From Opitutaceae bacterium (GTDB lineage: Bacteria; Verrucomicrobiota; Verrucomicrobiia; Opitutales; Opitutaceae): 64,000 bases of DNA. The stretch covers positions 1 through 64,000 of the forward strand of contig JANQSC010000077.1 of NCBI GenBank assembly GCA_028284235.1. The letters are read 5' to 3'. How positions within the stretch are numbered: the first letter of the stretch is position 1; the number at the start of each line of letters is the position of its first letter. The notes beneath the pieces are model-generated. The model was not told the origin of the DNA. It did no database searches and saw only the letters and a program-made list of their open reading frames with translations. The translations under genes were made by a program, and so were the position numbers. Positions 27,158 through 35,266 of this stretch are shown here, piece by piece.

Positions 27158-29863
27158 ATGGGAGCTAACGCACAAACCGGTCTCATCGTAGGGCTGGCGC
27201 TCGCGCCATGCCGCGTATTACGCTCGAACTTCGCGGCGCTTCGCAAGCGAAGGCCCTACATCTACGTCGCCTGGTTCGCGCTCGCATCCACATTTTCGCT
27301 ACATGCGAAAACCGAACTCCCAATCCCCGACCAAACGTACGACATTCTGGCCAACTACTGCCTAGACTGCCACGACGAAGCGGAGATGAAGGGCGACGTC
27401 AATTTGGACCACGTATCCATAGACTGGGGCCAAAAGGACAATCGAGAACTGTGGGAAAAGGCTCATTTTATGGCGAAGGAGGGTGTCATGCCCCCCGCAA
27501 AGAAAAGGCAGCCCAGCGAAGAGGAGCGCGCGGCGCTGCTTGCGTGGCTCGACAAGAACCTCCTCGAAAACACTCCCATAGGCGGCACGCCGCCGCGGCG
27601 ATTGAGCGCGGAGGAATATCGTTCCACCATTCGCGAGCTCTTTGATTTGCCCGACTACGAACTGCCGCTCGGCTTCCCCAAAGACTCGGAGTTCCACGGA
27701 TTCAACAACGTTGGCGAAGGTTTGGTACTGTCGCCTCCCCTCATGGAAGCCTACGCCAAGGTAGCCGAGCAGATTGCCGATACCATTTACCCGCCCGCGC
27801 GAAAGGCGCCTCCTTCGACGACGCGGACCGCCGGCCCCAACGATATGGTGCTCAGTTTTTCCGCCGGGAAAGTAGTAGACGACGCCTTGTTGCTCGTTTC
27901 GCGTGGACACGAAATTTTTCGCAGCTGCTCCTGGCCGAGTCGCATGGAAATCATGTCTTCCGGAAGGTATCGAGTGACGGTGAGCGCAGCCAAGCACAAG
28001 CCGACATGGGGTGGCCCGATGAAGCTCGAAATTCGCGCTCGCGAGCTCAGCGCTAGCGATCGCTCCCGGGCAGAGGTTTTTCGCCTGCTCAAAGTCATGG
28101 AAGTTCCCTCGACGGAACCGACGACGATCACGTTCGAGGCAGACCTCTATGAAGGCCAGACCTTGCTCTTCCGCTGGATGAATGCGGACATGGCCCACGA
28201 CTATTCCAAATTCGCCCAACACATGCGCGAATGGTTTGAAAAGGATGCGCGCTGGTTAGCAGCCTGGCAGCATACCGTCTTTCCGAATGGCGATTTTAGC
28301 AAGATTCGCACATCCGTTATTCGTGGACGCAGCGGGTGGGAAATCCTTTCCAAAGCCCTAGAGGATCCAAACCTGGACATGAGCAACGCGACTATGGATA
28401 ACAAGCTCACGGTCAAACTACTGGAACTCGCTGACTCCAATACCGGCATGTTCAACCTGGCCGATGTTCTGTGTCACTACTACTTCACGAACGGTCCAGC
28501 GTTAGAGTTCCACGAAGCGACCATCGAGGGGCCCTTAAAAATGGTGGATGGCCCACGAGAGCAACTCGCTAAAAAGCTGCGGCAGCAATTCACCGGGGCA
28601 AGAAAACCGGGGCAATCCGACGAAGTATTCACGAAGGAGATACTAACGAGTTTCCTACCTCAGGCGTTCCGTCGACCCGTCGACGAGCAAACCATCGATA
28701 CTTATCTAGGAATCGCCGAGCGCCATTGGGAAACGGGCAACTCCTTTGATGACGCGATGCATCTTCTGATCCGGAACATCCTTATCTCTCCGCGCTTCCT
28801 CTACCGTCTCTTGAGTCCCGGCGAAATCGACGAATACGATTTGGCCAGCCGCCTGTCCTACTTCCTTACTCAAGCCCCTCCCGACAAGCGACTCCTCGAA
28901 TTAGCTCGGTCCGGAGCGTTGTCGAACCCGAAGACCCTGCGCGCCGAGGCCATTCGTCTCATGCCGACCCAACCCACCGACGCGATGGTTCAGAACTTCA
29001 CCAGTCAGTGGTTGGACACCAAACTCCTGCCGGAGATCATGCCGGATCCAGTCTTCAATTTCTCCGAGGCGGAAATAGGAATCGCCGAGGAGGAAGTAGA
29101 ACACTTTTTCGCGGAAATCCTAACCCGGAATCTTCCCATGACAGATTTCATCGATCCAGATTTCCACTACACGACTCCGCAATTCGCAAAAGACAACTAC
29201 CAGTACACGCCCTCGGAAAACGCCGTGAAAAAGGAGGCGTCCATGGCATCGGACTCGGGACTAGAGAAACTCCCGATCCAACGCGGTGGACGTTTTGGCG
29301 GCTTGCTCGCTCAATCCGCTGTCATGACCGCCACAGCCAATGGCGTCGACACCCAGCCCGTTCTCCGCGGCGTTTGGGTCCTTGAGAATATTCTCGGCAT
29401 GCCTCCACCACCGGCGCCCAAAAACGTCCCGGCGCTCACACCCGACACCCGAGGCGCCACTACGCCGCGCGAGCTCTTAGCCGCTCACACGAACGAAGCG
29501 TCCTGCGCCAGTTGCCACAAGCGCATCGACCCCGTCGGATTCGTGCTGGAAAACTTCGATCCCGTCGGAAACTGGCGAGAAGAATGGCCGAAGTCAGGAA
29601 AACGTATCGATTCATCCGGTACACTTCCGGATGGCACGCCTTTGCAAGACGTCACCCATCTCAAGTCATGGCTCGTCGACAATATCGACCACTTTTCCCA
29701 ATGCCTTGCGGAGAAGCTCATGACCTACGCCACCGGCCGCGTCCCCAACTACAAGGAGCGCAAGGAAATCGAGACCATCGTCGAAGCCAACCACGCCAAA
29801 GGCAACGGTTTCCAAGACCTCGTCCTCGCCCTCGTCGCCAGCGAAACCTTCCGAACGAAGTAG
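27158..29863 (+). CDS. DUF1592-type planctomycete cytochrome (DUF1587/1595/1592/1588/1585)
   Basis: Roughly 901 residues. Order: PSCyt-like segment with CLDCHDEAEMKG near residue 71; DUF1587 (RRLSAEEYRSTIRELF); DUF1595 (AFRRPVDEQTIDTYLG); DUF1592 (YDLASRLSYFLTQAPPDKRL); DUF1588 with CASCHKRIDPVGFVLENFDP; and DUF1585 at the end (LAEKLMTYATGR). The function of the family is unknown. The only good ATG is at 27158, but the first 35 codons run through a REP doublet, which supplies the basic RKRRP ahead of the hydrophobic signal core YVAWFALASTFSLHA. It follows the DUF1552 gene after 6 nt. A fragment of a related gene's 3' end lies at 40869-40916. Confidence 0.92.
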   Translation: MGANAQTGLIVGLALAPCRVLRSNFAALRKRRPYIYVAWFALASTFSLHAKTELPIPDQTYDILANYCLDCHDEAEMKGDVNLDHVSIDWGQKDNRELWEKAHFMAKEGVMPPAKKRQPSEEERAALLAWLDKNLLENTPIGGTPPRRLSAEEYRSTIRELFDLPDYELPLGFPKDSEFHGFNNVGEGLVLSPPLMEAYAKVAEQIADTIYPPARKAPPSTTRTAGPNDMVLSFSAGKVVDDALLLVSRGHEIFRSCSWPSRMEIMSSGRYRVTVSAAKHKPTWGGPMKLEIRARELSASDRSRAEVFRLLKVMEVPSTEPTTITFEADLYEGQTLLFRWMNADMAHDYSKFAQHMREWFEKDARWLAAWQHTVFPNGDFSKIRTSVIRGRSGWEILSKALEDPNLDMSNATMDNKLTVKLLELADSNTGMFNLADVLCHYYFTNGPALEFHEATIEGPLKMVDGPREQLAKKLRQQFTGARKPGQSDEVFTKEILTSFLPQAFRRPVDEQTIDTYLGIAERHWETGNSFDDAMHLLIRNILISPRFLYRLLSPGEIDEYDLASRLSYFLTQAPPDKRLLELARSGALSNPKTLRAEAIRLMPTQPTDAMVQNFTSQWLDTKLLPEIMPDPVFNFSEAEIGIAEEEVEHFFAEILTRNLPMTDFIDPDFHYTTPQFAKDNYQYTPSENAVKKEASMASDSGLEKLPIQRGGRFGGLLAQSAVMTATANGVDTQPVLRGVWVLENILGMPPPPAPKNVPALTPDTRGATTPRELLAAHTNEASCASCHKRIDPVGFVLENFDPVGNWREEWPKSGKRIDSSGTLPDGTPLQDVTHLKSWLVDNIDHFSQCLAEKLMTYATGRVPNYKERKEIETIVEANHAKGNGFQDLVLALVASETFRTK
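27187..27262. repeat. REP doublet (REPIN-like), chimeric type B/A', inside a reading frame
   Basis: The left half is B (GTAGGG, CTGGCGCTCGCGCCA, TGCCGCG) and the right half is the inverse of A (CGCGGCGCTTCGCAAGCGAA, GGCCCTAC). It lies wholly within the first 35 codons of the DUF1592 gene and keeps the frame open. Confidence 0.8.
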
Positions 29864-30018
29864 GCAAAACACCGCTCATCCACAAACTGCGACCTATCCG
29901 CGTAAGGTCTTGTCAACTACAAGCAGGTTGCAGTTGGTCGCGCTTTGCTCTCATACGATCTCAGGGAAAATTTCTGGACCGGCCGCTCAGAATTGCGCTG
30001 GAAAACGTATGACCTCGC

Positions 30019-31251
30019 CTATGCGATGCGGTCCTGACGGACCGCGGCCTCGTTGACTTCTAGTCCGAGTCCTGGCGCGTCGAGCGGAGCCGCGTACCCA
30101 TCGATCACTTCCATTTTGTTGTGAAAGTACTTCCAGAGCTCACTCAAACGAACGTTGCCGGGATGCTCTTGATAGCGATGCGCTGTTTGGCAAGAGACAA
30201 TGAAGTGGGAGTGGGACGCGTTAAGCAGCGTAGGGCGCGCGTTGTGCACCGATATTGGCAAATCAAAGGCCTCGGCAAGCGCCGCCACTTTCTTGCCTTC
30301 AGTAATGCCTGCCAGTTTGCTTACGTCGGGATTAAGTATGTGGCACTTTCCCTGCAAGATCAGGTCGCGGAACATCCATTTAGTGTATTCATGTTCTCCG
30401 CACGCCACCATCATCGGAACTGCATCTGTTACCTTGGCCAAGGAGTGATAGTTTTGAGCCGCAACGGGTTCTTCGAAAACTTCCACATTGAATTCCTCGT
30501 GAAGCGCTCGACCGATCATCACCGCGCGCCGGGGCGAATAGCCATTGTTCGCGTCTACGTAAAGCGGAAGATCGTCGCCGATCGCCTTCCGAACCGCTCG
30601 GGTGCACGGAATCGCCGGGTCGTCTATCGGATCCTGATTTTCTTCACGAATGCCCAATCGCAGTTTTATTGCCCGAAATCCCTGCTCCACCAATTCCGTC
30701 GCGTATTCGGCGCACTCGTCCGGAGTTCGGTAAAGACCTCGTCCTTTGCTGCGGCTGAAGGATCCGTATACGGGATACCTCTCACGGTAGCGCCCACCAA
30801 TGAGCGTATATACCGGCACTCCTAGCAGCTTCCCCCGCAGGTCCCACAACGCGCAATCCACTCCCGCCAAAGCCTGAGAGGCCAATCCACCGGGGCCGAT
30901 TTCATCAATCTCGTGAAACATCGCCGACCACGTAGGTTCCGTATCGAATACATCCCGCCCAATCAGCAGTTTCTCCAAATAGTCTTGGACGACGGCGACG
31001 ACCAACCCATCGCCATTGTGACCGCACTCGCCCCAACCTACATCTCCGTCTTCAGTCGTCACTTTGGCTAGAATAAGTCGTGGAACCGCAAAGGCTTCTA
31101 CGTTTTTGATCTTCGCTCGGCCTATCTGAGCCTTCAGTTTTGGGTTCGTCGATTCAGTAGCCTCCAAGGTACTCCAACCCGCTATTCCGGCGCAGGCCGC
31201 GGCGCTTAAAAATTTACGGCGACTATTCAAACGTCGATTTGGAGTATTCAC
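30019..31251 (-). CDS. Mandelate racemase/muconate lactonizing (enolase-superfamily) enzyme with Tat signal
   Basis: 410 residues starting with GTG at 31251, which overlaps the stop of the upstream gene (GTGA), so translation is coupled. The N-terminal NSRRKFLSAAACAGIAG is Tat-like, unusual for this family of mostly cytoplasmic enzymes. The barrel shows KLRLG (KxR catalytic pair), LYVDANNGYS and VFEEPV (metal Asp and Glu), ACGEHEYT (third metal ligand) and PISVHN (His). This layout fits sugar-acid dehydratases or racemases. It is the last gene of the second sigma/FecR/receptor locus, after two glycosidase-like genes, so a uronate or aldonate substrate is likely but unproven. Confidence 0.9.
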   Translation of the reverse strand: MNTPNRRLNSRRKFLSAAACAGIAGWSTLEATESTNPKLKAQIGRAKIKNVEAFAVPRLILAKVTTEDGDVGWGECGHNGDGLVVAVVQDYLEKLLIGRDVFDTEPTWSAMFHEIDEIGPGGLASQALAGVDCALWDLRGKLLGVPVYTLIGGRYRERYPVYGSFSRSKGRGLYRTPDECAEYATELVEQGFRAIKLRLGIREENQDPIDDPAIPCTRAVRKAIGDDLPLYVDANNGYSPRRAVMIGRALHEEFNVEVFEEPVAAQNYHSLAKVTDAVPMMVACGEHEYTKWMFRDLILQGKCHILNPDVSKLAGITEGKKVAALAEAFDLPISVHNARPTLLNASHSHFIVSCQTAHRYQEHPGNVRLSELWKYFHNKMEVIDGYAAPLDAPGLGLEVNEAAVRQDRIA

Positions 31252-33518
31252 TGGCTGTATGGGTCGTTGAGCGGACGTTCAGGAACTTGTCCCCCCAACT
31301 CTACGATTTCCTTGTCTACGTAATCCTGTATGTGGAGAAGGTCGATCTGTTTTCTAAGTCTGCTGTAATACATCGGCTTATATCGCGCTGTCAATCGATG
31401 CGAATACCGCCACCAGGCATTGCTCGCTTTTCGCAGACTGGCCAGAGCGGCGCGTCTGTGGCTTTCCTCCCCCGTTTTCTTGAAAAAGGCGTAGTCGGTC
31501 GAGGCAGTAACCTTGTGTCCGTAGTAAATGCCGAGGTATCCCAAGGTTCGGATGTCGGACAACGTCTGCCGCAACTCCTTGTCGGTTAACTCTTCACCCG
31601 CCGCCTGCGGGAGCGTCGCTAGAGTCCTCTCTCCGAGTCGACGCAATTCGTTGCCGACTTGATACGGGCTGATTCCATCCGCGTTGCCGTTTGCAAAGTC
31701 CCCAATTCCCACAAAGCCTTCGCCTCGCTGCGGCTTGACGCGGATGAAGGTCTCCATGTCGTGAAAACCGGAATCGGAATTGTATCCTGGGCGGCTGTGG
31801 CACAGCTCTGGATTCCATTGGTAGTCCAAGTAGGCCTTGTAGTTGTGAAAGCGGTTGACGAGCGGTACGATTCGGGACGCGACAGCCCAAGCCTCAAAAA
31901 GGCGTTCGCTATCCACGTCCGGGAACCGGGCGGCCAAAAGACGTCGAAATCGCATATCCGGCAGGTTGGGGTCATAGGAAAGATGTCCCCATATCCGAAG
32001 GCTGTACCAGCGCTTCTTCAACATGAGCTGACGGGGGTTATCCGGATCCCTGCTAACATGCTCTCGACCCCAAACAGTGGCGTCCGGACCCAACTGAAAG
32101 CCCTGGAAATTGCTATCCGTATTGGGAATGTTGTATAAATACTGTCGCACGAATTCGGGATCACTGCCGCCTCTGAGATAGTTATAACTATCGTCTCGAA
32201 TCGTAATATAGTATGGCGTGCGTTCTCCTATTTCCTCAATAAATTTGTGGTCGTGAATCCAATACGGATCGACTGAAGTATAGACATGGGCTTTTGAATA
32301 TTTATACGTGAAGCTCAGCGAGCATCGAGGGTTCAAGCCTCTAAAGGCTCTTTTGGCAGCGGAAATATCTCCGAGCCGATGGGAAAGCTGAAAAGAGCGC
32401 TGCGGATCAGTCTCCAGCGCATCGTTGATTCCCCGCCCGTAAGTTTCGAACAGGAAAGTTTCATCCGCAATATCGTCGTGACTCATGTTCTCGCCTGCTG
32501 TGACTCCCATGCCCTTGAGTAACGGATACGTTTCTAACAAGGCCCGAGTCGCCCTGCGAAGATAGTCTCTAGTGGCCTCGTTACGGATGTCAGGCACTAG
32601 GTCGTAGCCCGCTCCTTCTGTCCCAAACGTAAACAGATTCCACGTGTAGATGAACACGCCAACGCCCCGATCGTCCGCATACCGCATAACTGCCTTCCAA
32701 AACGCGATCTTCTCGTCGAGGCTGATCGACTTGACCGTCTCCAGATTCTCGAGTAGCTCAGGGGTTACATTCTCCGTGCCCGAGCTGGCGCGCCCAAACG
32801 CATCGACCGCGAGGGTGGTCCGCTTGACGTCGTCGAGGCCGACTCTGGGATATTCGGGGATGCGAGTCATCGAGGGAAAGGGAGACAGACTCCACAGCGT
32901 CAATCGGTTGAGGCGATTCAGAGCCATTTCGTCCAAGAACTCCTTCCAGAAATCCATATCCCACATGTGAGGGATGTTCGCCTGAGCAATCCTGTTGTTG
33001 TCCGAGTAGCTTGGCGTTCGAGCATCCAGAGGAATATTGAACTTCAGTCCGCGACTTCGAATGAATGGCTTCTTATCCACATTCCTGATACTGGAAAGAG
33101 AGGCGCCTCCATCGAGAAGATCCGCTACATCGAGCCCTCCATACATCGCTCCCGTCGCGTCGCCTCCTATAATCCAATAGTTCGTCCACCCGGGCTTTTT
33201 CTCCACCCTCAACGAATAGCCCTGTTCGCCTATCGACACCGGGACCCCATCGCGAGACCTTCCGAGCAATCGGCTGGCAGTCGGCTCCTTGGAAAGCGTC
33301 AGAGCAATTCGTTCTCGAGAGGCGTTCCGGTTCACGCGTCTCAAATCGGCGGAAGCGACGGAAAGCGCTCGCCCTCCCAACGCGTCCACTATTCTCTCCG
33401 CCGCGAACGCCATCGCGGGCGAATCCGGATCGAAATGCACCGACACAGTATTGGCTCCATGGAGTCGCTCAAAGAGGCCCCAGGAAAGCAGAAGCAATGA
33501 AACTAGCAACTTGCGCAT
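31248..33518 (-). CDS. Predicted secreted glycoside hydrolase (alpha-glucuronidase/GH20-N-like)
   Basis: 756 residues with a Sec signal (MRKLLVSLLLLSWGLFERLHGA). Residues of about 25-150 resemble the zincin-like N-terminal domain seen in GH20, GH67 and GH115 enzymes (SPAMAFAAERIVDALGGRA ... GYSLRVEKKPG; WIIGGDATGAMYGGLDVADLL). The central part looks like a TIM barrel (FIRSRGLKFNIPLDARTPSY; NRLNRLTLWSLSPFP; GVGVFIYTWNLF; MGVTAGENM). The acid/base and nucleophile are not identifiable with confidence; Glu in VTAGENM is a candidate. It sits 35 nt downstream of the GH28-like gene and overlaps the racemase-family gene by 4 nt. The family assignment is tentative. Confidence 0.7.
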   Translation of the reverse strand: MRKLLVSLLLLSWGLFERLHGANTVSVHFDPDSPAMAFAAERIVDALGGRALSVASADLRRVNRNASRERIALTLSKEPTASRLLGRSRDGVPVSIGEQGYSLRVEKKPGWTNYWIIGGDATGAMYGGLDVADLLDGGASLSSIRNVDKKPFIRSRGLKFNIPLDARTPSYSDNNRIAQANIPHMWDMDFWKEFLDEMALNRLNRLTLWSLSPFPSMTRIPEYPRVGLDDVKRTTLAVDAFGRASSGTENVTPELLENLETVKSISLDEKIAFWKAVMRYADDRGVGVFIYTWNLFTFGTEGAGYDLVPDIRNEATRDYLRRATRALLETYPLLKGMGVTAGENMSHDDIADETFLFETYGRGINDALETDPQRSFQLSHRLGDISAAKRAFRGLNPRCSLSFTYKYSKAHVYTSVDPYWIHDHKFIEEIGERTPYYITIRDDSYNYLRGGSDPEFVRQYLYNIPNTDSNFQGFQLGPDATVWGREHVSRDPDNPRQLMLKKRWYSLRIWGHLSYDPNLPDMRFRRLLAARFPDVDSERLFEAWAVASRIVPLVNRFHNYKAYLDYQWNPELCHSRPGYNSDSGFHDMETFIRVKPQRGEGFVGIGDFANGNADGISPYQVGNELRRLGERTLATLPQAAGEELTDKELRQTLSDIRTLGYLGIYYGHKVTASTDYAFFKKTGEESHRRAALASLRKASNAWWRYSHRLTARYKPMYYSRLRKQIDLLHIQDYVDKEIVELGGQVPERPLNDPYSQ

Positions 33519-33553
33519 CCCGACAGTGAATCCAGCTAGACCGCAATGGTCGT

Positions 33554-35146
33554 TTAAGGACGCCTTATGTTATTCGCGTCGATCAACTCCGACGGCACAA
33601 CCGATTCATGCAGTTCGACAACCGTCCCAATATTCGTGAAATTGTTGTTGTGCACAACGACATTCGAAGTGCGCGCCCCTTCAAGATACAAAAACTCCGT
33701 CGAGGTCGCGGCGGGCGAGTTCATTTTCAACTCGATGTTGCTCGAGTCCTTGAAATGAAACTGTGGCAGCGCCTGATTTGGCGCGGCAAGACGATTGCTG
33801 AAGTCGCTCACAATCACATTGCGCACATCATTCGCCCAAATCATGCGTCGTTCGTGATCCGCTCCGCTGTCGAGATCCGTCAACTTGAGTTGGTCTATAT
33901 GAAGCCCGTCAATGTGAGCGAAAATGAAATGGGCGGGAATGTGAGAGAAGTCGTTTGGCGCTTTGTCCGTCAAGCTACGCGTCCCTCTAGGCTTTTTGTT
34001 TCCTTCGAATGAACGTCGGTGATGCAATGTATAGTGGATATTCGACAAATGAATATTTTCCAGTGGGCTGTCGGGTTGGCCCAGGAACAGGTTGATGCCA
34101 TCGGGCGAGTCAATGGTGATGTCGCTGAAATAGACGTTCCGCACTTTTCCCAGCTTGGATTCGGGAGTGCGTCTCTCGAGATCGATATATATCGGGAAAC
34201 ACTCCTGTTCCGCCCCCACATTGTAGTTCTCGGGAATCTTGGCGGGGGTCTCAACGTGTATGTTGTCGAAGCGGATGTTCTCGTAAGTGCCTCCATCCTT
34301 CGCGTAGAAGGCCAGGCCATACACCGAGTTGCGAATCACGATGTTGCTGAAAGTCGCATTGCGGATATGGTCATCCGATCGGGTTCCTAGCTTGATGGCC
34401 GTGTCATCCGAAATAAGAACGCAGTTGGTCACAACCAAATTCTCAGTCGGAGCTCCTTCGTTCGCCTTGGGGCAAATAGCGTCGTCTCCCACGCTAATAT
34501 AGCAGTTCGAAATGAACACATTGCTGCAGGACACCGGGTCGATTCCATCGCTATTGAGCGACTCCAGATCCGAGATCATGGTAATCCCGTCCACCCACAC
34601 CCAATCGCAAAACCGCAATTCCATATTCCAGCTAGGAGAATTCAAAATGTGGATATCCTCGAAACGCACATTCTCGGAATTCTCGATCAAGATGAAACGG
34701 GAAGGCCTGATCAACGGTCGTTGCTTGCCGCGCCAGAAAACCTCTCCATTTCCATCGATCGTTCCTTTTCCAACGATGCCGATGTTCGTCGCTCCATTGG
34801 CGTATATCAGACTGAGATAGTCGTTGTCGCCGTCCTTGCGATAGTCCTCGATCTCCTTGCTGCCGTAGAGCGTGGCGCCCGGAGCGAGTTCCAAATAGGT
34901 ATTATCCTTCAGCTCAATCGTTCCAGTCAGGTAGTCGCCCGGAGGGAAATAGACATACCCGCCTCCCCCGGCGCTCACCTTGTCGATGAGAGTCTGTATT
35001 TCACGCGTAACTACGGTTCCTCCATCGATAGAATCGACGACGTCTCGAATGCTGTAGCGAGCTTCGCCCGCACGGGCGGGGTTTGCGAACAGCGCCGTTA
35101 GAATTGCCAGCTCAAATGCGCGGCGAGCGGCCCTGCCGACGGTCAT
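33554..35146 (-). CDS. GH28-like right-handed beta-helix protein with altered active site
   Basis: About 530 residues from the ATG at 35146, preceded by GAGAGAG; in-frame starts at 35161 and 35167 are less likely. The signal peptide ends near NPARA. The pectate-lyase-3/GH28 fold shows TREIQTLIDKVSAGGGGYVY near the N-terminus and repeated beta-helix turns. GH28 polygalacturonases use N-T-D, D-D, G-H-G and R-I-K. Here the first two are kept (NSDGID, GDDAI), but the GHG position reads as DDTAIKLGTRS and the RIK position as GLAFY. Pectin hydrolysis by the standard mechanism is therefore doubtful; another glycan or a binding role is possible. It is directly downstream of the STN receptor gene. Confidence 0.83.
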   Translation of the reverse strand: MTVGRAARRAFELAILTALFANPARAGEARYSIRDVVDSIDGGTVVTREIQTLIDKVSAGGGGYVYFPPGDYLTGTIELKDNTYLELAPGATLYGSKEIEDYRKDGDNDYLSLIYANGATNIGIVGKGTIDGNGEVFWRGKQRPLIRPSRFILIENSENVRFEDIHILNSPSWNMELRFCDWVWVDGITMISDLESLNSDGIDPVSCSNVFISNCYISVGDDAICPKANEGAPTENLVVTNCVLISDDTAIKLGTRSDDHIRNATFSNIVIRNSVYGLAFYAKDGGTYENIRFDNIHVETPAKIPENYNVGAEQECFPIYIDLERRTPESKLGKVRNVYFSDITIDSPDGINLFLGQPDSPLENIHLSNIHYTLHHRRSFEGNKKPRGTRSLTDKAPNDFSHIPAHFIFAHIDGLHIDQLKLTDLDSGADHERRMIWANDVRNVIVSDFSNRLAAPNQALPQFHFKDSSNIELKMNSPAATSTEFLYLEGARTSNVVVHNNNFTNIGTVVELHESVVPSELIDANNIRRP

Positions 35147-35266
35147 GTTGTACTCTCTCATATTCAATATTGGATGGGTTATACTGAAGCGCGGAAACTC
35201 CCCGCTTCTGTCGCTTCCCGCTCTTGGACTTCGATCTAAATCCGAGACCGCAAATCGCGGGCGGTT

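Noticed and set aside
30028..30045. GCGGTCC/GGACCGC hairpin as terminator
   Set aside because: It lies within the coding end of the racemase-family gene and has no T run.
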